Shown here: in pieces, positions 1 to 11,000 of the stretch
How positions within the stretch are numbered: position 1 is the first letter of the stretch
Layout of the letters: each line of letters begins with the position of its first letter
Assembly (NCBI GenBank): GCA_950022655.1
Contig: OX465587.1
Coordinates: 34,661,716-34,725,715, forward strand
DNA from: Alentia gelatinosa
Lineage: Eukaryota; Annelida; Polychaeta; Phyllodocida; Polynoidae
Direction of reading: 5' to 3'
DNA length: 64,000 nt
Made by a program: the position numbers and the translations under genes
The notes under the pieces: generated by a model
The model's database searches: none
Seen by the model: the letters and a program-made list of their open reading frames with translations, nothing else
What the model was told of the DNA's origin: nothing

Positions 1-1993
1 ATGAGAGGTCAACTCTCTACTGCGCATGTCCATATCCGGGCTCCTTGTGTCCAGCGACATATTCTAATTTTCGCAACAATTGAAAATTTGTGTGGCTTTC
101 CTTTTGGATTTTTTGTAACAATGCTTGTTGGTTTCTACATGTAGCTGACACCAACTAATTGCTAAGACACTTTAGACTGTACGGTATCAATTTCGTTTCG
201 ACGTCTGTCTGTCAACCCGTCTTCTGAAGCCAGTATTATTGGGACCCCCAACAACCTTGGATTGTCGAACCAGAGGTAACGACTAACGTTGTTTTTCGAT
301 TTGTCATTTTCCGTCGGTGCTGAATTTGCAAAGACAGTCGCGTGGGCGGGTGAATATATCTAATCAGCACACCCCTGTCTTGTTCTTGTTGGTATATTTT
401 GGTGAACAAGACACAGTATCTTAGTTTTATTGTCTGTAGACGCGTTGACAGGAGCTCCTGCTGCGACGACTGCGTGAGTCCATTTTGTTTGTGTTTGTGC
501 GTCGCGGTACATGTGACTGTAATCATCGACAGACTCTGGCTCTGTCTTTTAAATCCATGCCATTAATGTGTCTCTCATATCTTACATTGTAACAAAGACA
601 CCACGCCTAAATTCGAGAAAACCTTTGTATATGAGGGAGTACCAGGTACGTCAATGTTGAGATAATTTCTTCTTGCATGTCGTTGTTTCACCAGAGCCAG
701 GCTTCTTATTTGTTTATGACGTGGATCGTGCCTTTATTTACATCTGACAATGACATTGCCAGAACTCACGGTTCCTGTACCTGGTACTGGACTTTAAGCG
801 CTAGGTTATAACAACGCATTTAGATCTTCATATCCACTGTTTACCATTGTTTTCAAAGAACACGTGAAAGTGACTCATGGAGCCATACGTTGTAAAGTAT
901 GGAGAATTTTATTGTCTAACAGATGTAGCCGCCATGGATATTATTCATGTACTTCGGTATGATTGTCGAATGCCGATCATAAAAGAGAGTGATAGATGAC
1001 ATTACAAGTGTTTTACTTCGGGGAAAACAAAGATCTTTCTCGATATTTGTATCCGGCTTAATGACAAAAGGCCAACATGTTTGACGATGTATTTAAAAAG
1101 CGATAGCCCAATGGCAATGCATGTAGACGTCAGATTGTGTTGTTATCGTCCTAAATAACCTGATTGAGAACCATTCGATAAATAACTATCTTTAATCAAA
1201 CTAGGGTGACTCTTGAGCCTTTGGGGGATATTTTATCTACAACACTGTAAGATAGCGATATCTATCAGACCAGATTACACCATTGTCCTGTTTCCCGAAC
1301 TGAAGCCACTCTATCCTGGATCACAAGATGGGAGTTATCTAGAGACATTTGACAAGGTATGGTCATATACATAGGTAGAGACTGTTGCATATCCCTCCAA
1401 GATCATGATGCCGATGATAAGACATTTGACACATGTAAACCTCTGCCTTGTTGTCTTTGGACCCTTTTCTATTGATATATTTTTATACCTGTTGTGAGGA
1501 ACTAATACAATCGAAGGAACAGTAGTGCGATAAGAGGTGCTTATAGATTTCAAAGCCGTGGGTATAGATAATTGTGGCAAATACAAAATTGATTTAAAAA
1601 AACATAAATATAAATAACAGGAATTGTTAGCTTAAATGATTATCATGCTTTTTATATGATTTGATTAGAAGATGACATGACCGTACTGAGCTATCTGTCC
1701 TGTGAACTGATAAAAGTTAGCCTTGCCAGATTTATAAAGTGACAGACAGCTGAAGACATTGAGATTGATTTACTTGAGAAAACTAGGTATCCTGGGTTGT
1801 AGGGGAGGCATGGGGGCAGGACAAGTGGCAAGATCCTCAACTAATCACGGACAAGTGACCGATGCGAAAAGCGTGGTCAGTTGTCTCCCCCTGGAGTTCG
1901 GATAAGGGATATCATTGGGTTAAGGTAGTAGTAGTGTTTTCTGTTTTTTCTCCCACCCTCAGGCAGTGAAACCCAGCCTTGTCAGATGTCTCA

Positions 1994-2326
1994 GGGTGGG
2001 GAGTTATATCAGTGGTAAAGAGCACTGGACTTGTAATATCAAGGTTGTCAGACTTTGTTGATTTGGGTCCCACTGCAGCCACTTTTCTCCTTCACCCCCA
2101 GCAGTGGTAGATTTACTGCGTTATCAAAGGCCAATCCTTGTCATACCATGTCTATGTGGTCTGGGAAGTAAAAGAACTCTCACCTCGGTAAATGTGTAGG
2201 GGTGAGGTTTACACCTAAATTCATTTCATAGATTCGATCACCACCCTTGTGGTGTAAAAGAACCTTGAGAAAGTCTGGTGAGAACCTGCAATGGTTAACT
2301 GGACGTTAAATCAAACCAACCAACCA
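1994..2326 (+). repeat. tRNA-derived SINE, full length copy
   Basis: The head resembles a tRNA with A-box-like GTTATATCAGTGG, an anticodon-loop-like ACTTGTAAT (TGT, Thr-like) and a B-box-like GGGTCCCACTG. The body is shared with the copies at 8108, 10251, 19076, 21649 and 24713. It ends in GGACGTTAAATCAAACC and an (AACC)n tail. Confidence 0.85.
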
Positions 2327-2915
2327 AGTCAGATGTCTCAGTTTTGGGGTCAATTTTTCAACATAAGACCAGTCAGATGAGATCTTAGTTGTCGGACATT
2401 CGTTGGCACAGCATTTAGATGTTTAGTTATTGGCGCACGACCCACAAAGGAGAAAAGGAGGGTGAGACACGTCTGGCTCATAAATGTGATGCTCTTGTGG
2501 TATATAGGATTATTTCACTGAGGCTGTATGTTGATATCGGTATCAGTATATGTCTTAAAAGTTAATCATACTCTTCTTGCTCCCAGAGTGAATCATATAT
2601 TTGATTAGGGCAGCCCTTGGAACTGTCATATCTTGTTGAGTGTTAAAGGAATAGAAAAGAAAAATGAAAATTGACTTAAGGTTCCCAAGGCACAGGGTCG
2701 TTCAAAAAAGTAAACACTGATGTAAACTCAACCAGAAAGTGTAGACAGGTTGTTGTTGTATGGAGCAGGGGCTTATTCAGTGATTTTATCATGTGAATAC
2801 TTACACTAAGATGGCACCTTTCATTTTCACCTAGAAATCCATATTTCAATTTTCAGTATTGAATTTTTTTTTAAAGTATGAAACGCAGATATTATTTTAG
2901 CCTCAGTAAAGTAAT

Positions 2916-3064
2916 ATAGAGAAACAGGCTGACTGTCTCCGTACGGATAAAATACGCGGTAAAATCGGCGATCAGATGAACCGATGCCTCCGGCATCGGT
3001 TCATCTGATCGCCGATTTTACCGCGTATTTTATCCCTACGGAGACAGTCAGCCTGTTTCTCTAT
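2916..3064. repeat. Near-perfect 149-bp palindrome
   Basis: Two 73-nt arms, 2916-2988 and 2992-3064, are reverse complements with one mismatch (GTACGG against CCCTAC) around a 3-nt loop TCC. Likely a fold-back/MITE-type element; it could extrude as a cruciform or, if transcribed, form a long hairpin. Confidence 0.92.
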
Positions 3065-3244
3065 TATTATATACCTTAAAATATCGAATTTTTAACTTTG
3101 CTACTGGAGGAATATTTGGATTTTGCCGCCGTACATGACCCGGAAGCCACATACATACCCCGTACGTCACCTAGGTGTCGTACGGGTATAAATACGACAT
3201 GGGTAGGAGCGGGCAGTATGTGTAGGATATACTAATAATAATAG

Positions 3245-3375
3245 TTTGAACCTCCCCACACATCTCCAACCCCACGCCGTGGCCGACACAAACATGTATT
3301 CACACATTTGTTTAATCTCTCTGAGGCAGCAAATTCCACCTAAAAAACATTTCCACTTTTTATTCAGACCCCAAC
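3245..3375 (+). repeat. Dispersed repeat, 'CCTCCCCACA...AATCTCTCTGAGGCAG' family
   Basis: Shares blocks such as AACCTCCCCACA, CTCTCTGAGGCAG and the CATGAAAAATATTTCC type end with 10616-10850, 13620-13760, 23610-23680 and 35855-36070. The 113-codon ORF at 3246-3587 is a product of this repeat and not a gene. Confidence 0.65.
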
Positions 3376-4602
3376 GTGAAATATGCGTACATTACATTGG
3401 GGACTTTCCAGAAAGTATATATACATTGAGGGTGGATTGTATTGGAATTCTGTATGTGTCCTTCTTGATTCTATTGCGTATGATATGGAAAGGGGGGGCA
3501 CGATTTAAAGTAATTTTGCTTTATGGATGGCCCCATATCAAATTGACTCAATGCAGATTGATGTATACAGGAAATTTTGGAAGATAACTTGACACAAAGT
3601 CAGATTTACAAATGACAGATCCACATCATCGGTGTATTTGAAAGATCTTATAAATGTTTAAGATTCAACAGTTTGCTTGATGTGCCAGTCTGGGTAGCCT
3701 GTTAGAAACTCAACAGGCATGTCTAGCGTGATTAACCAGATACTGAGATGTCCTAACAAATTAGTACTAGGTAAATCATTTTAGAAATCATGAACTGAAG
3801 ATAAGTGATTCTCTATATTTTGACTGATGGTGAATATGCTAACCCTAAAACCTATAAAAGCCTATGTTTTTGGCCTTGAAAAACCTGTAAAAACCTATAT
3901 TTTGAATTTCAAAACTTATTAAAAACCTATATTGGCGAAGAGTGGTAATGAGAGGCCTGTATTTGTTATGGAGATTTAGAAAACGTGGCTATAACACCTC
4001 TAACACAAGCCAATGCTACCTTGAGAAAAAAAATTGTATTTGTTATGGAGATTATTATAGGAATACATGCTTGTGGCCGGTCCTGCGTAGGTGACCCGCA
4101 GATCGCAGGCAGCCCACTTGATGAGGGTCCATCTACAGTTATGTAGCAGACTCCTTCAGATCAACTGATCAACATGAGTCAAAGCATCACCTGGTCACCT
4201 CGACACTGACCCCTCCCTCACCAACTCTCCTCACTTGTAGAGGGTGTCCCACATTCATTGAAGGCTTGTAATTCTCAAATCTATTAAGTGTGTTACTGGG
4301 CAGGTCCAAGAGAAACAAGACTAGTTGTAGTAAAAGTAGATCTCCCCTCTTACAGTTATACACCTTATCGCTTTAAGAATGGCCGTGTCTGGCAGAACTA
4401 CAAGTTTGGGGATAGCTACTTGTGTCTGTGTATACTTCTAGGGACGGATGCATTGTCCTCTGAACTCAGAATTCGAAGGTTCATCACATCATATAATACG
4501 TCATACTTAATACTTTCATTTCTGTCGTGAATATATCAAAAATATTATTTTGAACCTACATTCTACAATTATTTCCTTTTTAAAAACAATTCATAAATAT
4601 CC

Positions 4603-4700
4603 AGAAAATGACGCCTTAAGGCATCATCCGTCCACTGCCGGATAATGCCTTAAGGCGTCATCCAACCTGGACCGGTTGATGCCTTAAGGCATTGTTCACC
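4603..4700. repeat. Three short GCCTTAAGGC palindromes
   Basis: The 10-bp palindrome occurs at 4613-4622, 4647-4656 and 4681-4690, each flanked by GATG/CATC-type sequence, spaced 34 bp apart. Function unknown. Confidence 0.75.
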
Positions 4701-4773
4701 TTTAAACAGGGATGTAAGTTTTCAGACAAATGACGGAATGCCGACATTTCATATGCACTGGGAACATTAGAAT

Positions 4774-5702
4774 ACAGTAAAAGTCTGCTAAAGGGGAGAC
4801 CCTACGTTGCCAAGTTTCCCCTTAAGCAGGGTTTTCAGTCTGCTGATGGTTATGATGTAAGGTGTACCTATGTAAAGAAGGTTTATCAAATAACCAATTC
4901 TAATCAAATGCAACGAAGTAAATAAAAAAACATAAAGATATATATTCACTTAAAATTAATAATATGTGGCATATACATAGCCGATGCTACCTTGAAAAAA
5001 AAGAGAGATATATATTCACAGCGTCCAAACCCTGGCCGCCGGGGCCTCGCAAGATCACTTTGTCTATTATCTTGGTATCTGTGGGTGTTGCCTCTGTCTG
5101 GCTACCACACATACATACCATAAACAATAATTGTGAATAATCCGGAGTGTTATCCTCACATTGTCCTGTCATATTTGAGGCGTCCCCCCAGAGTGTCCAA
5201 TTAAGGAGGGTTAAGAAGGATTCTGTACTGAAATAACTGGTCCCTTAAATGGGGTGTCCTTTAAGCGTGGTGCCGTCCCCTGAAGCGGGTTGTCCCCAGA
5301 ATCGGGGTAAAAAAACTCTTAATAGAGGGAACAATTTCTGTTCTGGGCAAATTTTCCTCTTAAGCGGGGTCTCCCAGAAGCAGGGTTGTACAGGATAGAT
5401 ATCGATTCATAGCCATTATGTTCCAAAATGATGTTATAAATGATTTTTTTTGATAAGTGTTTTAAATTTCCAATTCTTTTCTCAGTCGCGACATTCATCC
5501 CTGTTAAAGAGTTAACACAATGTTGTTACAGTAAAATCTAACTTTCAGAACACCCCGCTAAAGGGTACACTCTGCTTATAGGAACATCATGTTCGGAACA
5601 GAATTTTTTCCCTCTATAATGAGTTTATTTTAACTCTGATTAAGAGGGCCACCCTGCTTAAGGGGCCATCTCGTTTACGGGGACACTTATTCAGGATTCA
5701 AA
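4774..5702. repeat. 'CCCCTTAAGCAGGG' repeat family with inverted copies
   Basis: A direct piece at 4774-4850 begins CAGTAAAAGTCTGC. The pieces at 5212-5400 and 5528-5702 are reverse complements of each other, sharing strings like CTTAAGCAGGG and GAGGGAA..AATTCTGTTC, around a ~130-bp spacer. This looks like a fold-back element or two inverted insertions. Confidence 0.75.
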
Positions 5703-5847
5703 GAAAAAACCAACAAGTTTTGGTCAAAATCGTCGTTCTCCATGAGGTTGATGCAGAGTGATATGAACGAGGCGACAGCCGTGTGAATATCATGTAGCTT
5801 TCAAACGAGTTGAAGAACAACAAATTTGACGAGTTGCTTTATGCATT

Positions 5848-5992
5848 ATCTCATCCCTGTATACACCAAAAGAATGACTGTTGCACAGGATAAAGACCAT
5901 GAAGAATGGAATGCAATTCTCGCAGGGGCATGAAGAACGAGTTCCCAAGGTTAATCCTATGGAATAAAAAATACCAGGGGTGAGATAATTTT
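5848..5992. mobile_element. MITE with TTATCTCA termini
   Basis: Starts ATTATCTCATCCCTGTAT and ends ATACCAGGGGTGAGATAAT, giving inverted termini of about 18 bp. Similar ends occur at 39187-39343, ~47200-47330 and, as a single end, ~6590 and ~9655. Confidence 0.75.
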
Positions 5993-6140
5993 CTAATTCT
6001 CACTGGCATATCTGAGGAGAGTTTCACACAGGTACAAATTAGCTGAGAGATTAGGTCACTACAGGTGAGGTGTTGCTGTCAGCTGTCAGCAGGAGCTGTT
6101 GTGTAATCAGCTCTGTATGGTCAGGGAGCAGTGGTAGTGT

Positions 6141-6158
6141 GGGGGGGGGGGGGGGGGG
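6141..6158. repeat. Poly-G run (18 G)
   Basis: Uninterrupted run of G on the + strand, the longest class of homopolymer in the window. Possible quadruplex or an assembly-sensitive site. Confidence 0.85.
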
Positions 6159-7933
6159 ATACGCTACGGTCATTATATCACCATCCTGTTCCATGGTCAC
6201 AATCCTTAATTAGTCGTCGTGATCAATTACATACCATATGGTCATTTTCACGCAAGAGGAATACATTCCATATTAAATTTGTCACCAGATATTTCTAATC
6301 AGAAAAGAAATGTGCGTTTAGGTGTAGACTGGAGACTGATCCACCTATGTTAAGTATATACGCTGACGTTAGTCCCAGATACCAGGCTAAATTCAGCCTG
6401 CCCTTAAGGAAGACTTGCGTTGAATTCCTTTTGTGAGAATTAATTGGAGTGCTATAATTACCTACAGGTGATATGTTTAGGTGTATAATTATAAGGAGAT
6501 GGATGCGTGCATTCACATCGCTGAGTGTTCTGTGAGCAGCTCATCGGAGCAGGTTCAGTGTAACGTGGAGACAGTACTCCTCATACTCAATATTATCTCA
6601 CTCCTGGTTACTTTTTCCCCATAGACTTAACATTGGGAACTCGTTTCCAACGTCCATTCACCTCTTGCACATAAGTGTGGCGCTGCTGTAGCAGAGAGAA
6701 TGTGTTGCGCTGGTTGCATGTGGCTAGCCACCGCTTGCCAGAAACCAGCCACACACTGGCAAATCGAAAACGAGGCGAGCCCTCACCTGTATCGGCAGCA
6801 TGGCTTCAGTCCCATAAGTATAGAGTAACTGTAGAAGTGTAAATCGTTGTTATATCGTGAATAACAGGCCGATATTTATAAATAAAATATTGTTAGAAAG
6901 CTAACACTTGGGCCTATTTGTTGGTATAATATCATATACCTGTGTTATGTCTATGATTTCCTGTCATAGATTGAACATCGGAATTATTTAGGTAAAAAAA
7001 ACCACAAACATGTTTCCTTCCTGATTTCACAGTGATTTAATGAAAAATCTATCGCGATGACCTATAGAAATAAAGATCCAATATTTTTAAGCACTTCAAG
7101 ACGAATAAAATGATACCTATATTGCCAGTCTGTGATAGATATTTCTAGAGGTAATGGACTAATGATGCATCAGTTAATTGTTAGGAAATTTGGGAATTTC
7201 AGTGCTCTTTTTGACTCCTTGTCACCTGTCATTAAGCTCCATTATCTCAGGAAATATTCATCACAGACTAGCTCAAACTGTCACCCATTCCGCGGGTGCT
7301 GCAAACAAGAACAGACTCAGATCTAGCCTCGCCCCATATATATTTCCTAAATTGTGAACACTTTGAGGCTAGCGCCACGAAAGATCTGCTTGGAGAGTGT
7401 GGGTGGGCCTCGTCAGGTTACATCTATCTTTATCTATGTGACACTGTTACAGCCCACACAAGATATCACAGCACCCTGTTCTAGCAGTCTTATCTTGCAA
7501 AGAACAATAGCAATCACACCCACCATCCACACTCAAGGTGTGATTGCTTTCATACTGTTTTCATACTGAAAGTGCACTCAGTTCGAGGAACTGGACTTAA
7601 CATGCCCCCAGCTTCTCTTCTTTTTTTTTTTGTATACATCAATTGGTCATCGTGACTGTGATTTGATAAACACAAGATCTGTTCAGTGGTTAAATGACAA
7701 TATAGAATTTAGCTAAGTTTGAATCCACTGAGTGGTGAAAGTCAATATAGGTGACAGATTTGCTAAACAGATCTGACTGTTAAACATGTTAGAGTCTTTC
7801 AATATTCTGTTAAGTTATTATCCATTCATGGTATTTTAGTTTGCAACTGCCTTATTTTTCCCTTTTTTTTTTCTTTTTTTTTTTGCTCCGATGGTAATGT
7901 ATGTCTTTGTCTCTTTCTCAGGGTACTGGTATA

Positions 7934-8077
7934 ATGGACGCAGAGATCTTGAGAGCTACAAAGGAGAAAGACGTGGAAGGCCAAGAAAATGGAACTGATA
8001 GCGAGATCTCTAACTCTGGACCAGGTACCCCTCGGTCTGATACGCCAGGGACACTGCCCAAATACCAGTATGGAAGG
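7934..8077 (+). CDS. EIF4ENIF1: 4E-T coding exon 1 (residues 1-48)
   Basis: The exon starts at 7922, after a long pyrimidine tract and CTTTCTCAG. The first ATG is 12 nt inside it, so 7922-7933 is 5' UTR and at least one upstream non-coding exon must exist. It encodes an acidic Ser/Thr-rich N-terminus ending PKYQYGR, the first half of the eIF4E-binding motif. Donor GTAGGT at 8078, phase 0. Confidence 0.9.
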
Positions 8078-11000
8078 GTAGGTACTCCGCTACTCTCAGT
8101 GACCGAGGTGGGGTGGCGGGATAACTCAGTCACTAGCGTGATGGGCTGCGGATCAGAGCACTGGACTTGTAATCCCAGGGTTGTCAGACTTTGTTGATTC
8201 GGGTCCCACTGCAGCCACTTTTCTCCTTCACCCCCATCAGTGGTAGATTTACTGCTATATCAAAGGCCAATCCTTGTCATACCATGTCTATGTGGTGTGG
8301 GAAGTAAAAGAACTCTCACCTCGGTAAATGTGTAGGGATGAAATTTCGATCTACCCAGATTCATTACATAGATTCGATCACCACCCTTGTGGTGTAAAAA
8401 AAAACCTTGAGAGAGTCTGGTGAGAACTTGTAATGGTTAACTGGACGTTAAATCAAACCAACGAACAACAAACAGGGTCTGGGATTCGAGGCTTTTTTTT
8501 GAAATTTTTTTTTACTGCCAACATCTTCCATATTGCTAGTTCTTCCTGTCGTACAGACGTAATCGTTATAACCACTCAAATACATCGAAATGAGTAAATG
8601 ATGATGGTGGATGAAATGGCATGATGAAATTACTTACTGTACACCAGCCACATCATCATGTCTAGGCCTGCTTCTTCAATACGAGTGCATTTCTAGAATT
8701 GAGCGAGTCTACTGAGGCTCAAGTTAGGGCTGAAGATATTGGTTCACTACCTCTCAGCCAGGGGACCATAGATGTTAGTTTTCTAGCTTTGTTAGTTCTC
8801 TCCTACTATATACCAAGATATACTTTTCCTCATCTCATAGATTCAATCTTGCCGTGATATGACCCTAGCTGTTGCTACAGCGTAAAACTCAATCAACCAA
8901 TCGTAAAATTGATATAAAAAAAAAAAATTATAAAAAAAATTGATATAACAAAATGATCTTGTTAGCATTGCAATATTCTTCTCTGTTTTACATAGTCTTC
9001 CTCTGGCAGTAATTAATGAGATATCTTCTCTGATATCTAGAAGGGAATGTAGAATACTGCTAGACTGCAGCTAGAGACCGATTAACATTACCCTCTAACG
9101 ATATTTTGCAGGAGGAACTCTTTCGCATCAGACAGAGTCCCACTTCCAGCAGACATTCGTGTCTGAATAAGGACTTCGATACGTAAGTACTCAGAAAATC
9201 TCACATCATAGTTTTTAACTTCAAACAATATCCTGCAGTTTGTGATACGATATCTAGGTTCAGGCAATTCAGAAATGCGGCGGAAATTATTTTCCCCTTT
9301 CGCAACATACAAAAGCAAACAGCCTATTAAGGAAGTGTATTGTGTTATTAGCCTGCTTAACCAGCAATAGTGTAAAATCCTGCACCAAATTGAAAGAGAA
9401 TACGTCAAAAGTAGATCTAAAAGCTGTTTGTATCCTCATCACATCAGAAGTTATTGAATTTTCCATCATTCCCTATGGAGATATAGCGGAGTTCCGGGTA
9501 AGCCCGTGGAAGGACTAAGGCTTATCCCTGGTTATAAAGGTTGGAAATGACTTGTCCAGGATTCCATTCTGGACTAAAGTACCCCGAGTTGCTGGTTGCT
9601 CTCCTGAATGCCCTGCAACTAGGGTTTTACTGTACATCATATTCAACTATTACTTATCTTAGCCTGGTATAAACGTCCATAGGCTTAACATTAGGAACTC
9701 ATACTCAACAGACTTGCGAGTACAGTAACTCATACTCAATGGCTGATAAACAGATAAATATTTCCAGGCTACGATAAGATCAGAAACATTCATGCTTGGT
9801 CTGAGTCCCCATTCACCATCTCGTTTGGAGCGCTTCAGAATATTCACTCAGCTATTGCCTCGTTCATATTACTGCGCACTCCAAACTCGATGGTGAACGA
9901 GGACACATACCAAACACTCGTCAATTTCTTTCTTTAATACTTGAGTTGATATGACTGCAAATTCTTCTGTAGAGGTTTATATTAGTAAATCGGTATTATG
10001 TATTTGCCCTCATTGCATGTTGAAGTAACATCGCGCTGACTTGCTTGCAGGCCTGAGGGCGTGTGGGACCCTGAGAGATGGCATCGCTCTTTCAGCAGCT
10101 CTCACGGCACTCCATCCTTCTCCTTCTCCCGGGTCCAGGACAGTGCCGGGGACAGGAAGCGACCAGCCGAACTGGACCGTGACCTGCTCTTTAAGAGACG
10201 TACCTCAGGTGAGTAGCAACAGCTATCTGTAAGCTTGTCTTGGTAATCACAGTGTCCCGTACCACTGGACGCGTAATCCCAAGGTTGTCGGCCTTTGTGG
10301 GTTTCAGTCCCACTGCAGCCACTTTACTCCTTTACTCTTAGCAGTGGTAGATTTACTACCTATGTTAGAGGCCAATCCTTCTCATACCATGTCTATGTGG
10401 TGTGAGAAGTAAAAAAAACAACCTTGCCTCGGTAAATGTGTATGTGTGAAATTCCTACCTAAATTTATCTCATAGATTGGTCAAACCGGACGTTAAACTA
10501 CCCAAATAAACAAACCTTACAGAGATGGAAGTTTTCCTATTTTCCAAGAAAATCAAAGTTCTCGTTTTCAGTTTATACAATTTTTGTCTTGTGTAGAACA
10601 AAGACAGAATATATTGGGCCTCATTCATGCCAATAAACAGTGGTTCAGAGCTCTCCACACACCCCAGCCCCATTTCATGACCAATAACTATGTTTTGTAA
10701 AAAAAAAAAACACCAAAAAACCAAACCTCTCATTCCATGTGGTAGTGTTACCAAATGGTGAACGTCTGCGTGTGTGTTCACTATTTTTGCAATCTCTCTG
10801 AAGAATTTAATTTCACATGAAAAATATTTCCTAATTTTTCCCTGGCCCAAACTCAGCTGAGTAATTACAGTAGAAACATCTCAGTGAGCCCGTGTGAGTA
10901 ATCACAGGGTTAGACGTAAATGCAATAGATGTCCCGTCCCTTAAAAACATCACTCAGTGAGTATAAGAATTGCTCTCTCTGTTAATCGTTCCAACCCTTC

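Larger units (their letters stand above)
1..7921. other. Upstream or 5'-UTR/intron region without recognised exon
   Basis: The 7.9 kb before the first coding exon contains no ORF with recognisable protein similarity. Exon 1 starts with an acceptor, so a non-coding first exon must lie here or beyond the window. Donor-like sites such as CAGGTACGT near 645 are candidates only. The stretch carries a SINE (1994-2326) and several fold-back elements listed separately. Confidence 0.6.

Noticed and set aside
1994..2326. tRNA gene
   Set aside because: The tRNA-like head cannot form a complete cloverleaf and is fused to a SINE body present in several copies.
3180..3200. TATAAATA box as a promoter
   Set aside because: The motif exists at about 3187, but it sits beside a fold-back element with no start-site or first-exon evidence.
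3246..3587. 113-codon ORF as a small gene
   Set aside because: Its sequence belongs to a dispersed repeat with copies in several introns; no conserved domain.
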